Assembly: GCA_938048505.1 (NCBI GenBank)
Contig: CALIUX010000189.1
Span: 1 to 17,113, forward strand
Direction: 5' to 3'
From: an uncultured Pseudomonadales bacterium
Lineage (GTDB): Bacteria; Pseudomonadota; Gammaproteobacteria; Pseudomonadales; Cellvibrionaceae
Length of the DNA: 17,113 bases
Each line of letters opens with the position of its first letter. The first letter of the stretch is position 1. Shown here piece after piece: positions 6,755 to 14,287 of this stretch. The notes beneath the pieces were generated by a model, which did no database searches, was not told the origin of the DNA, and saw only the letters and a list, made by a program, of their open reading frames with translations. The translations under genes and the position numbers were made by a program.

Positions 6755-8542
6755 TTGTCTATTTGCACTGAACCCTCTGTTAAAACCGTCAAAATTCTCG
6801 TTGCAGAAGATTCCGCTGTAGATCGCTTGATCCTAGAGAAAATTTTAACAAAAAATGGTTACCACGTTGTCTTGGCGGCGGATGGTGAAGAGGCGATAGC
6901 GTTATTTAAACAAGAATCGCCAGAGATGGTCTTTCTTGATGTCATTATGCCGCGTTTAAATGGAATGGAAGCGGCTAAAGCGATTCGAGCACACTCCGGT
7001 GATGTCTTTACACCAATAGTCTTCCTTACTTCGCTGGTGGCTCCGCAGTCGCTTGCGGCTTGCTTGGAGGCAGGGGGAGATGACTTTTTATCTAAACCCT
7101 ACAACCCGATTGTTATTGAGGCTAAAGTCAAAGCGTTTTATCGCATGCGAGAAATGCATCAGACAATGCAGCACCAGCGAGATCAAATTGAGCGCAACAA
7201 TCAAAACTTGATACAAGAGCAAGCTATTGCTAAGCAAGTTTTTGACAAAATTACAGATGCGGGTGCCCTTGATCTCCCTGTTATCCAGTACTACATGTCT
7301 GCCCTTGCAGTGTTTAATGGTGACGTACTCTTATGTGATTTGAGTCCGTCGGGTAGCCTTTTTATGTTATTGGGTGATTTTACCGGGCACGGTTTACCTG
7401 CGGCCATTGGCTCTATGCCTTTGGCTTCTATTTTTCATGGCATGGTAAAAAAAGGCTTTAGCTTAGGTGATATTATTCGAGAGCTTAATGAAAAGCTCTA
7501 CCATACGTTGCCTGTAGGGTTGTTCTGCTGTGCTACAGCGGTGGATTTGAGCTTAACCAAACGCCGCGCTTTGATTTGGTCGGGCGGGTTGCCCGATGGT
7601 TGTATTTATCACGCTAAAACACATTCTTCTGTACCGATAAGATCCACTAATCTTCCGTTGGGTATTTTAGCGAACCGAGAATTTGACCATACTCCCAAGC
7701 GTTATGATATTGCTGAGCATGATCGTATTTTTTTGTGGTCCGACGGTATTTTAGAAGCTCGCAGTGCTTCAGGTGAAATGTTTGGGGAAAAGCGTCTGCA
7801 GAGCATATTGGATTCGGGTTTACCCGTAGAAGCCGTTTTTGATAGCATTCTTGATCCCGTTAAAAGGCATTTAGGGGAGGGTGTTGGTGATGATGATGTA
7901 TCAATGGTTTCGCTTGAAATGCCATCGGCTGAGCAAGCGCAGGAGCTGCTTTCGCGCGCGCCCAAATCACGTGGTAGTTTGGCTGATTGGGCGATGGAAT
8001 TGAAACTTAATACCTCGTCTCTTAAAACATTCGAACCCTTACAGCTGCTATTGAATGTTATCTCTGAAGTGCCGCACTTGAGGCAAAGCAGCTCGGTTCT
8101 CTACACGGTTATGTCGGAGCTTTTTAATAATGCAGTAGAACATGGCGTGCTTGACCTTCCTTCTTCGCTTAAGTCTTCACCCGAAGGGTTTAATGAGTAT
8201 TACACTCTACGGAAAGAACGCTTGGCGGCTTTACAGGCTGGCTGGGTAACAATTGAGTTTGAGCATGCCTTACAAAAAAATGGTGGTTTGCTCACTATTC
8301 GCTTTCGCGATAGTGGTAAAGGTTTTATACAGAATGATCCTACGGATCAAAACGCCACGGATCAAAGTGGTGTTGCGATAGAAAACTCACCTCAAGAGAG
8401 TAAAATGCAAACAACTCAACCCATTAAGGCTCAATACTTTGGGCGAGGGCTTAAATTGATCGAATCCCTATGCGAGCAGATTAACATTTGCGCGCCGGGT
8501 AACTGTGTTGAAGCTGTCTTTAAGTGGAGTACGGAGGATTAA
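6755..8542 (+). CDS. hsbR: Receiver - PP2C phosphatase - HATPase kinase regulator (HsbR/CrsR-like)
   Basis: This 595-residue cytosolic switch has three domains. The receiver (about 12-125) has E18-D19, phosphoacceptor D62 in FLDVIMPRLNG, T92 and K104. A probable coiled-coil linker spans 128-165. A SpoIIE/RsbU-like PP2C phosphatase (about 165-390) shows FNGDVLLCD, GDFTGHGLPAAI (197-208), SDGILEA (329-335) and GDDDVSMV (378-385), with the metal-binding aspartates kept. A C-terminal RsbW-like HATPase (about 425-592) shows ELFNNAVEHG (445-454), DSGKGF (499-504) and a FGRGLKLIE G2 box. By analogy with HsbR and CrsR, receiver phosphorylation shifts it between dephosphorylating and phosphorylating the STAS partner upstream. 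The start is a TTG with poor ribosome-site complementarity, six bases after the upstream stop; the receiver begins by residue 12 and no better in-frame start exists. Coupled, lower-level translation is likely. Confidence 0.9.
   Translation: MSICTEPSVKTVKILVAEDSAVDRLILEKILTKNGYHVVLAADGEEAIALFKQESPEMVFLDVIMPRLNGMEAAKAIRAHSGDVFTPIVFLTSLVAPQSLAACLEAGGDDFLSKPYNPIVIEAKVKAFYRMREMHQTMQHQRDQIERNNQNLIQEQAIAKQVFDKITDAGALDLPVIQYYMSALAVFNGDVLLCDLSPSGSLFMLLGDFTGHGLPAAIGSMPLASIFHGMVKKGFSLGDIIRELNEKLYHTLPVGLFCCATAVDLSLTKRRALIWSGGLPDGCIYHAKTHSSVPIRSTNLPLGILANREFDHTPKRYDIAEHDRIFLWSDGILEARSASGEMFGEKRLQSILDSGLPVEAVFDSILDPVKRHLGEGVGDDDVSMVSLEMPSAEQAQELLSRAPKSRGSLADWAMELKLNTSSLKTFEPLQLLLNVISEVPHLRQSSSVLYTVMSELFNNAVEHGVLDLPSSLKSSPEGFNEYYTLRKERLAALQAGWVTIEFEHALQKNGGLLTIRFRDSGKGFIQNDPTDQNATDQSGVAIENSPQESKMQTTQPIKAQYFGRGLKLIESLCEQINICAPGNCVEAVFKWSTED
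8533..8537 (+). promoter_or_regulatory. Strong ribosome binding site for the hptB-like gene
   Basis: GGAGG lies inside the last codons of the hsbR-like gene. It is 4, 7 and 10 bases before the three consecutive ATG codons at 8542, 8545 and 8548. It argues against the GTG at 8524, which lies before it. Confidence 0.75.
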
Positions 8543-8895
8543 TGATGATGACAAATATGGCCGTATTGGATAAGGATGTTATTGCAGGTTTAAAAGACTT
8601 GCTTGGCGAAGGCTTTGTTGTTTTGGTTGATCGCTTTGCATCCGATGGCGCAGAGCGCTTTGAGCGTATGCAAAAAGCACTGGCAGCCAATGATGCAGAA
8701 GCATTATATGGTGAGGCTCATGGCCTTAAAGGTAGCTGTCGTAATGTTGGGGCTATGATGTTGGCTCAATATTGCCAAGATCTCGAGCAAGCGTGTGAAG
8801 ATGAGCAAGGTCAATTGCCTCAGCATCAAACGCTCCTCGATCAGGCCAATCAAGCTTTTGAGCAGGTCAATGCTGCGTTAGCTGCCGCTCGTTGA
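8542..8895 (+). CDS. hptB: Hpt phosphotransfer protein (HptB-like)
   Basis: This is a small cytosolic four-helix histidine phosphotransfer domain of about 117 residues, as long as family HptB. The phospho-accepting histidine lies in EAHGLKGSCRNVG, with the usual HxLKG pattern. HptB takes phosphate from hybrid sensor kinases and, in Pseudomonas aeruginosa, passes it to the HsbR receiver; the adjacent receiver-PP2C-HATPase gene fits that role. A perfect GGAGG (8533-8537) lies inside the end of the preceding gene. ATG codons follow at 8542 (overlapping the TAA as TAATG), 8545 and 8548; 8545 has the best spacing (seven bases), so the true start may be one or two codons inward. An upstream in-frame GTG at 8524 is less likely. 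The last 18 bases overlap the convergent thioredoxin-like gene. Confidence 0.88.
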   Translation: MMMTNMAVLDKDVIAGLKDLLGEGFVVLVDRFASDGAERFERMQKALAANDAEALYGEAHGLKGSCRNVGAMMLAQYCQDLEQACEDEQGQLPQHQTLLDQANQAFEQVNAALAAAR

Positions 8896-9489
8896 AGGTG
8901 ACTGAGCTGCTGTGGCTGGGGCGCTTTTGCTCTTGTGACTTTTGTTCTTATCAGCAGTAGCGCTATTACGCGTAATAAAGTCTTCTAATGCGCTGATCCT
9001 AAGGCGCCCTGGGTTGTTTGCAATGAGCTCACCTTCGGGTGAAAAGAGCAAAAACGTAGGTGTGCCTCTAAAATCTTCGCCTGTCATAATGCGGTAATTG
9101 GGCGCGACTAATTCGATATCGGATAAGTAAGAGGTGAAGCTAGGTTGCGTCTCTTTAACAAACTGCTTGGCGAGTTGTTTGCCTGATGCGTGCGTACCAT
9201 CAATAGATAGCCCAATCACTTCTGCTTCAAATGCATGATCTTTGCTGTGAAACCGAGAAAGCTCAGGCATTTCATGGCGACAGACACCGCAGTTATGTGC
9301 CCAAAACATCACCACAGACCACTTTCCCTTCCCAATCTTATCTTCTAGGCGGACGGTTTCATCTTCAAAGTTTCGCATTTCAAACGCTTGAGCATATCCA
9401 GCAGAGAGAAATACACCCAATAAGGTGAGGTGCATTAATCGGTGCGAAAAACGCTTTATTGTCAGGGCTTCTTTCATTGTTTTTAGCAT
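8878..9489 (-). CDS. Exported thioredoxin-like (TlpA/redoxin family) protein
   Basis: This 203-residue protein is predicted to be periplasmic. The N-terminus has basic residues and a hydrophobic stretch (LMHLTLLGVFLSAG) ending in AQA-F near residue 35, a plausible signal peptidase I site. The thioredoxin fold follows: VVMFWAHNCGVCRHEMPEL holds the CxxC pair C67/C70, and RGTPTFLLF holds the cis-proline near 144. TlpA-like proteins move disulfides or reduce specific periplasmic targets, for example in cytochrome c or metal-site assembly. The substrate here is not indicated. The last 30 residues are a low-complexity Lys/Ser/Ala/Thr tail not typical of the family. The start could be the ATG at 9489 or Met5 (9477); AGAGGA lies 11 bases before the first. 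Its 3' end overlaps the Hpt gene on the other strand by 18 bases, with no terminator between them. Confidence 0.88.
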   Translation of the reverse strand: MLKTMKEALTIKRFSHRLMHLTLLGVFLSAGYAQAFEMRNFEDETVRLEDKIGKGKWSVVMFWAHNCGVCRHEMPELSRFHSKDHAFEAEVIGLSIDGTHASGKQLAKQFVKETQPSFTSYLSDIELVAPNYRIMTGEDFRGTPTFLLFSPEGELIANNPGRLRISALEDFITRNSATADKNKSHKSKSAPATAAQSPSTSGS

Positions 9490-10096
9490 GTTGGGTCTAT
9501 TCCTCTATGTCGATGCAGCCTAAGTGGCTATTTAGGAGGGTTGTCTTAGAAGGTTGCTAGTCTTTGCTTTCAGCAATCTCTGCCTATTTACATAAATACT
9601 AAGACATTAATTGGGCGGGAAGGGTTCCTCTCTCAGTCTTTTGTGGGGCAGTTGAGGCATACCTCCTGAATATGGCCCTCACATGAGTACTTTATTTGCC
9701 CCAGTGTGTGGCTTATTGACCGTACGACTATATTTCTTGAGCCTGTATTGTCAACGTGCAAAAGGGGCGCTGCTTCACTCTTATATGAAGCTTTTACATT
9801 GTTTTTACAATGTTTTTTTGCTTTGTGGTTGTTCTTAAAGAGCCGATAAAATTATTTATACTTTCTGTAAGCTATTGTTTTTTATGTGTTTTATTTTTTT
9901 TTGGAAATATCTTCCTTTTTGCTTTGGCTGAATATGACGTTTTGTACGCTCTTAAGATCAATCTAAGTTGAAGAATGCAAGCATTCAGAGCATTTTGTTC
10001 TATCCTTACATCATGGGGGTAGCCTATATGTTGACGTCGTGCATAGGTTATTCGTCAGTAACCGTAATTTTTTTTAATCGTTTGGGGTTGGTTGTA
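9490..10096. other. Long intergenic region with structured stretch, no clear gene
   Basis: This gap of about 600 bases lies upstream of both the minus-strand thioredoxin-like gene and the plus-strand DUF11 cluster. Seen: a possible closed structure with outer stem GGGGCA (9645-9650) / TGCCCC (9697-9702) around a GAGG-CATA-CCTC hairpin (9654-9665); two tandem hairpins ending in a T-run (9772-9819, listed separately); then a very T-rich stretch to about 9935. GCCGATAA at 9842-9849 equals the -10 of flagellar sigma-28 promoters, but the matching -35 is missing. The open frame from 9968 before the ATG at 10097 does not look coding. Confidence 0.5.
9772..9819 (+). terminator. Two tandem terminator-like hairpins ending in a T-run
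   Basis: The first hairpin is GCTTCA (9772-9777) / TGAAGC (9786-9791) with an eight-base loop. The second is ACATTGT (9796-9802) / ACAATGT (9807-9813) with a TTTT loop, followed directly by six T at 9814-9819. The second stem is A/T-rich and therefore weak. Orientation by the T-run is plus strand, yet no plus-strand gene ends nearby; the Hpt gene stops about 880 bases earlier. A small RNA ending here is one explanation. Confidence 0.45.
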
Positions 10097-10585
10097 ATGA
10101 TGAGAAAGTTCGCTTTAGTCGCTTTGGGTCTATTCTGTTTGGGTTTGCCTTCGTTTGCCTTAGCTGACGGTGCACTTAAAACAAAAATGGATGCTTATTT
10201 AGTCGTCTCGGATAAAAAGGGTAAAGAGAGTCTGAAGGCAACCAGTGTTGCTGAGCCGGGCCAAATCATTGAATACCTCATTACCCATAATAATACGGGT
10301 GAAAAATCACTCAAAAAAGTCATCACAAATGGGCCAGTTCCTAAGAATACGCAGTATGTGGCGGGCTCTGCAAAAACCAAAGTAAAGCATAAATTGGTGG
10401 TCAGTATTGATGGCGGCAAAACCTTTCAGGCGGAGCCTGTTATGAGAGAGGTAACTGATGATAAAGGCAAAATTAAGAAGGTTGTAGTGCCCGAGTCTGA
10501 ATATACCCATGTGCGTTGGATGAGCACGTCTAAATTGAAAAGCAACAAAAAGCAGTCGTATCGCTACAGGGTGCAGGTTCTATAG
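10097..10585 (+). CDS. Small exported DUF11-like protein
   Basis: This 162-residue protein has a clear signal peptide (MMRKFALVALGLFCLGLPSF, cleavage likely after ALA near residue 23). The mature part resembles one DUF11-type beta-sandwich: a start with GQIIEYLITHNNTGEKSLKK, then NGPVPKNTQYVAGSA, VSIDGGKTF and a closing YTHVRWM...YRYRVQVL strand. Such repeats occur in secreted and surface proteins; no enzyme activity is known for them. It is rich in lysine, unlike its acidic neighbour. The start is set at the ATG at 10097 because the signal peptide begins there and GGGG lies nine bases upstream; the open frame continues upstream to 9968 but does not look coding. It is 160 bases before the large DUF11 gene on the same strand and may share its transcript. 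Partner or scaffold role is inference. Confidence 0.75.
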   Translation: MMRKFALVALGLFCLGLPSFALADGALKTKMDAYLVVSDKKGKESLKATSVAEPGQIIEYLITHNNTGEKSLKKVITNGPVPKNTQYVAGSAKTKVKHKLVVSIDGGKTFQAEPVMREVTDDKGKIKKVVVPESEYTHVRWMSTSKLKSNKKQSYRYRVQVL

Positions 10586-10732
10586 ATAAATGTGCGTGTC
10601 GTTTATCGTTTAATTTTACCGGCCGTTCACTCAGGGCGTTTTGCACTGAGTATCCGGTCTACCTTTATCGTGTGTCTTTTTTATTTCAAAAATATATAAA
10701 AAAGCTTTACCTATCAATATTCTTTGTCGTTC

Positions 10733-10736
10733 GGAG
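10733..10736 (+). promoter_or_regulatory. Ribosome binding site of the 1124-residue DUF11 gene
   Basis: GGAG lies nine bases before the ATG at 10746 and supports that start. The 160-base gap before it has no strong terminator, only a small CTCAG/CTGAG stem near 10630-10650, so read-through from the small DUF11 gene is possible. Confidence 0.6.
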
Positions 10737-10745
10737 AGCATAAAC

Positions 10746-13700
10746 ATGAAATTGCCAAACGTAAAATTCAGCCGGCGTAGCCCGCTATTGGCAGTGCCAA
10801 TAGGGCTGCTGGGTGCTGCCAGTTGGTTTAGTGGCGTGCAGGCAGCTGTAGCGCCTGCGGGCACACCCATAGAAAACCAGGCCTTAGTCGAATATGAAGA
10901 TTCGGCGGGTAACCCGTTTAACGCGACATCGGCACCGGCAACGGTTCTTGTAGCGCAAGTATACGGCGCTACGTTGGGTGATGATGATCTCACGAAGACA
11001 GCCGGTCTTGCTCAGACGGTTTATTTCACACACACCATTACCAATAACGGTAATGGCAGTGATGTATTCCATGTCTCGATTGCGCAAAACGCGGCGGGCT
11101 CTACGGACGACTCAGACTTTACTAACCTGCAAGTCTTTTTAGACGGTAGCGCTACCGCCAGTGGTGGTACGGTTGTGTCAAATGACTGTTCGGGTACCAA
11201 TGGTCAGGTTGATACGGGTGAGGTATTACTCGACAACACGACCACAGCGGGTGTTGATGGCGTTACGGTTACCGTTCCTCAAGGGCAGCAGGCTTGTCTG
11301 GTTATTGCCGCTCAAGTTCCTGCAAGTGGCATTGCGAACGGCGAAACACTTGAATATACCGTGACGGCCGAAGCCGAGGGCGGTAATGCCGGTACTCCTC
11401 AAGCGAATAGCGTGGGTGACTTCACTGATGGAGATGGCTCTATTGGTGGCGGTGCTAACGGTCTTGATGCACTAGATGGCACAAACAATGGCCGTGTCAC
11501 AGTAACATCTGATGCAGCACTTCAGATTTCAAAATCGGCAGTGCACACACCTGCAACAGCAACAACGGACGGTCAAATTGACTATACCGTAACGCTACAA
11601 AATACCGGTGCTGCAACAGCAAACGAAGTATTCCTATTTGATGGTATTCCAGCAGGCACAACACTTGTTGCCAGCTCGGTACTTTTCAACAATACGCCTT
11701 CTGCAACAGGTGATGATTTCCTTCAAACCACAGCATTAGACTTAACAGAAGTTGCGCTTGATGGCGCTGTGGCGGCTAACGTTAACCCTGTCGATTTGAA
11801 CGGTGATGGTGATAGCACCGATGCAACAGAAGTTGATTTAGGGTTAGATCTTGACCGCGACGGTGTAACAGATGCAGTCAATAAACAAGGTGTATTTGTT
11901 TATGATCATGAAGTCTTAGCAAACAGCACCATTACATTAAAATACTCGGTGACTTACCCAGCCTCGTTGGCATCTGGTACGCAGATTATCAATACGGCGC
12001 ACTACTCAGGTGACTTGAACGGTGATGGTAACTCAAGTGGTACGGGGGAGACTAACAGTACAGGGGATATTCCTGTTACGACTCAACCCGTCATTGGTGT
12101 CACGCTTGATGATACGGCGGGTGATGGTGATCCGGTTGCCATCGTTAATGATGGTTTAGATGATGATGCTGTTGACGATGATGTGCAGACCGTCAACGCT
12201 TCGCCAGAAGCCGGTACCGTGATCTTTAATAATGTGGTGACTAACACCGGTAATATTACGGAAACGTATGACCTGAACTTTATCAATGATGGTGGTGCCG
12301 CGTGGAATACAGCGACGGGTTTCCCTTTCCCTGCAGCGTTAGCTGGGTTCGGTGGTGCAGCGTGTGATGGTACGGCTGGTTCACAATTTCCACCGGGTTC
12401 GTCAGTGTCATTTACCAATACTGCGGGTGTTCCTCTGTCTGGTGATCAGGTCACCGTTGCGGCAGGTGCGAGCACAACGATTCAGGTTCGCGTTCAATTA
12501 CCTTCAGGTGTGAACGGTGCGGGTGAGTATTGTGGGTCGATGGAAGTGCAGTCACAAACTGATGGCACAATCCTAGATTATGCTTTAGAGCGTCTTGCTA
12601 GCATCGAAACATCGGCTGTTGATTTGGCTAACACCAATAACAGTGCGCTGACAGGAGACACCGAAGCATTTGTTGCAACCACGTCGGTTGTGAATCAAGT
12701 GGGTGCATTGGGCAATACGGTTAGCTTTGATTTGTTTATCCGCAATGATGGCGGCGCCGGTGAATCTTACGCCTTAACCGCCGGATCGAGTTGGACTGGT
12801 GGTGCGCAAGGCAGTGCAGGTTTTGCCGCAGGTGTATTAGGCGCTATTCCTCCAGGTTGGAGCGTGACATTCGAAGATAATGACCCAAGTACTACCACCG
12901 CAGACGGAACGGTTATTACCTCAACCGATACAATCCCTGCGGGCGGTACTATTCAAGTTCGAGCGACTGTGACCATTCCTGCCGATGCTTCTTTGGCACA
13001 AGCCGACTTCTTATCTGATGCTGATGGCAATGCAGCAACTGAACTGTTGGATGGCAATGCGGATGGAGACGGTGATTACCCCTTCATTTTCAGAATTGTA
13101 GGCAATAACTCCGGCGCAAGTGATGTGATCTTAGATACGGTTGACGTAGATGAGGTGGAGAATATCACTGTGAGCGCACCTCAAACGGGGCAGGTTGAGC
13201 CCGGCGGTACAATAACGTATACCCATACCCTCGCAAACGAAGGTAATACAACAGAATCCGTTGTGTTGTCTGTTGGGGATAGCCGAGATGGTGACCCTGC
13301 CACAGAGCCTGCTGACTTTGATCCAACGGTTCTTCGTGTTGATACCGATTGTGATGGTGTGGTCGATACGCCATTAGCAGCGATTACCGGTACCTCTGCC
13401 AATATCTGTTTAGTTGGCGATGCACCAGGCACACCTACTGGTAACTACAATAGTGCTACAGGCGAAATCACACTGAATCCTGGTGATCAAGTGAATGTTG
13501 TTGCCACCGTGAGCGCCCAAACCAGTGCCGCTAGTGGTGTGACCAATACAACTACGCTGACTGCAACATGGGATGTGGGTGTTGATGATGATACGGCTAC
13601 GCTCGATAACTTAACGACAGTTGTGAGAGTGCAGTTACGTATTGTTAAAACTGTTGCGCGTGATGCGGCATGTGATGGTACGCCAGACGAAGCCTTTACT

Positions 13701-14120
13701 GAAAATGCAGCAACTGCTACCGCACCCGGCGAGTGTGTTATCTGGAACATGGTTGTTGAAAACCAAAGCTCTAATGCTGCACGCAATGTGCGCGTGATTG
13801 ATGCCGAGCCAGGTGCTTTTAGTATCTATGAAGTTGGTTCGTTGGAGTCATGTAATGCGGATGCTGGTACGGCCGCAACAGACTTAAGTACCGCTTGTAC
13901 AAGTGCTGCGGGCGATTACTGTCTTCATACAGAAGCGGTTGATGACGAAGCAGGGTGCGCAAGTACTCACGATGCAAGTGAAAGTGGCGGTAACGTTATT
14001 TTCTACGTTGGCCATGCTGATGGCGCTAACCCCGCACCGGATGGTGTTTTAGGAGGTACGTTATTGGGTGGTGAAATCGTCACTGTGCGCTTCCGCATCC
14101 AAGTTGATAATACGAACTAA
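10746..14120 (+). CDS. Large secreted acidic DUF11-repeat protein
   Basis: This 1124-residue exported protein starts with a signal peptide (basic MKLPNVKFSRRS, then a hydrophobic LLAVPIGLLGAA segment, cleavage near VQA-AVA at about 34). The mature part is a chain of beta-sandwich repeats of the DUF11 kind. Repeat starts with the TNNGN/NTG hallmark are visible near residues 95, 275, 495, 660, 820 and 980, for example ITNNGNGSDVF, LQNTGAATANEVF and LANEGNTTESV. It is very acidic, with Asp/Asn/Gly clusters such as DLNGDGDSTDATEVD near 349-363 that resemble calcium-binding loops. Cysteines are sparse, partly in DxxCDG words (near 868 and 975). It ends after a DUF11-like strand with no visible anchor: no beta-barrel, OmpA, PEP-CTERM or LPXTG. 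A surface or matrix role is inferred. The mature N-terminus matches that of the downstream protein. Confidence 0.85.
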   Translation: MKLPNVKFSRRSPLLAVPIGLLGAASWFSGVQAAVAPAGTPIENQALVEYEDSAGNPFNATSAPATVLVAQVYGATLGDDDLTKTAGLAQTVYFTHTITNNGNGSDVFHVSIAQNAAGSTDDSDFTNLQVFLDGSATASGGTVVSNDCSGTNGQVDTGEVLLDNTTTAGVDGVTVTVPQGQQACLVIAAQVPASGIANGETLEYTVTAEAEGGNAGTPQANSVGDFTDGDGSIGGGANGLDALDGTNNGRVTVTSDAALQISKSAVHTPATATTDGQIDYTVTLQNTGAATANEVFLFDGIPAGTTLVASSVLFNNTPSATGDDFLQTTALDLTEVALDGAVAANVNPVDLNGDGDSTDATEVDLGLDLDRDGVTDAVNKQGVFVYDHEVLANSTITLKYSVTYPASLASGTQIINTAHYSGDLNGDGNSSGTGETNSTGDIPVTTQPVIGVTLDDTAGDGDPVAIVNDGLDDDAVDDDVQTVNASPEAGTVIFNNVVTNTGNITETYDLNFINDGGAAWNTATGFPFPAALAGFGGAACDGTAGSQFPPGSSVSFTNTAGVPLSGDQVTVAAGASTTIQVRVQLPSGVNGAGEYCGSMEVQSQTDGTILDYALERLASIETSAVDLANTNNSALTGDTEAFVATTSVVNQVGALGNTVSFDLFIRNDGGAGESYALTAGSSWTGGAQGSAGFAAGVLGAIPPGWSVTFEDNDPSTTTADGTVITSTDTIPAGGTIQVRATVTIPADASLAQADFLSDADGNAATELLDGNADGDGDYPFIFRIVGNNSGASDVILDTVDVDEVENITVSAPQTGQVEPGGTITYTHTLANEGNTTESVVLSVGDSRDGDPATEPADFDPTVLRVDTDCDGVVDTPLAAITGTSANICLVGDAPGTPTGNYNSATGEITLNPGDQVNVVATVSAQTSAASGVTNTTTLTATWDVGVDDDTATLDNLTTVVRVQLRIVKTVARDAACDGTPDEAFTENAATATAPGECVIWNMVVENQSSNAARNVRVIDAEPGAFSIYEVGSLESCNADAGTAATDLSTACTSAAGDYCLHTEAVDDEAGCASTHDASESGGNVIFYVGHADGANPAPDGVLGGTLLGGEIVTVRFRIQVDNTN

Positions 14121-14287
14121 GTTCCCCACGCCGTTTTATTCAAGCGGCGCATTTAAATCACTACTGATGCTCAGGCTTATATTTGCAGGAGCATCAGCAG
14201 AAAGTTCTTAAAACGCTTTCATGACCTTGGCCCTTTCTTGCAGAACAAGTCCGGGCCAAGACTTTAAATGGAGATGTTAAATTTCTT
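14121..14287 (+). promoter_or_regulatory. Structured leader between the two large DUF11 genes
   Basis: This 167-base gap holds two strong plus-strand hairpins. The first is a perfect nine-pair stem CTGATGCTC (14164-14172) / GAGCATCAG (14189-14197) with a 16-base loop. The second is CTTGGCCC (14226-14233) / GGGCCAAG (14253-14260), with an inner CTTG/CAAG stem. Neither is followed by a T-run, so they are poor intrinsic terminators. They may shape mRNA decay or expression of the downstream gene. A seven-codon open frame (ATG at 14268, TGA at 14289-14291) overlaps the next start. Confidence 0.5.

Noticed and set aside
8524..8541. GTG start for the Hpt gene inside the previous gene
   Set aside because: The perfect GGAGG lies downstream of this GTG and is correctly placed for the ATG codons at 8542-8548.
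9490..9820. RsmY/RsmZ-type regulatory RNA
   Set aside because: Only a few GGA motifs are present and no GacA-type upstream palindrome (TGTAAG-CTTACA) was found, although the nearby HptB-like gene made it worth checking.
9968..10096. Upstream extension of the small DUF11 frame by 43 codons
   Set aside because: The signal peptide begins at the ATG at 10097; the extension begins at a rare start and puts extra residues ahead of a normal export signal.
10746..14120. Several minus-strand open frames of 60-110 codons inside the DUF11 gene
   Set aside because: They are shadows of the biased codon use in a long Asp/Thr/Gly-rich gene, with no ribosome sites or recognisable domains.
14164..14260. Intrinsic terminators after the 1124-residue DUF11 gene
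   Set aside because: The two stems are strong but neither is followed by a T-run, so they are recorded as leader structures instead.
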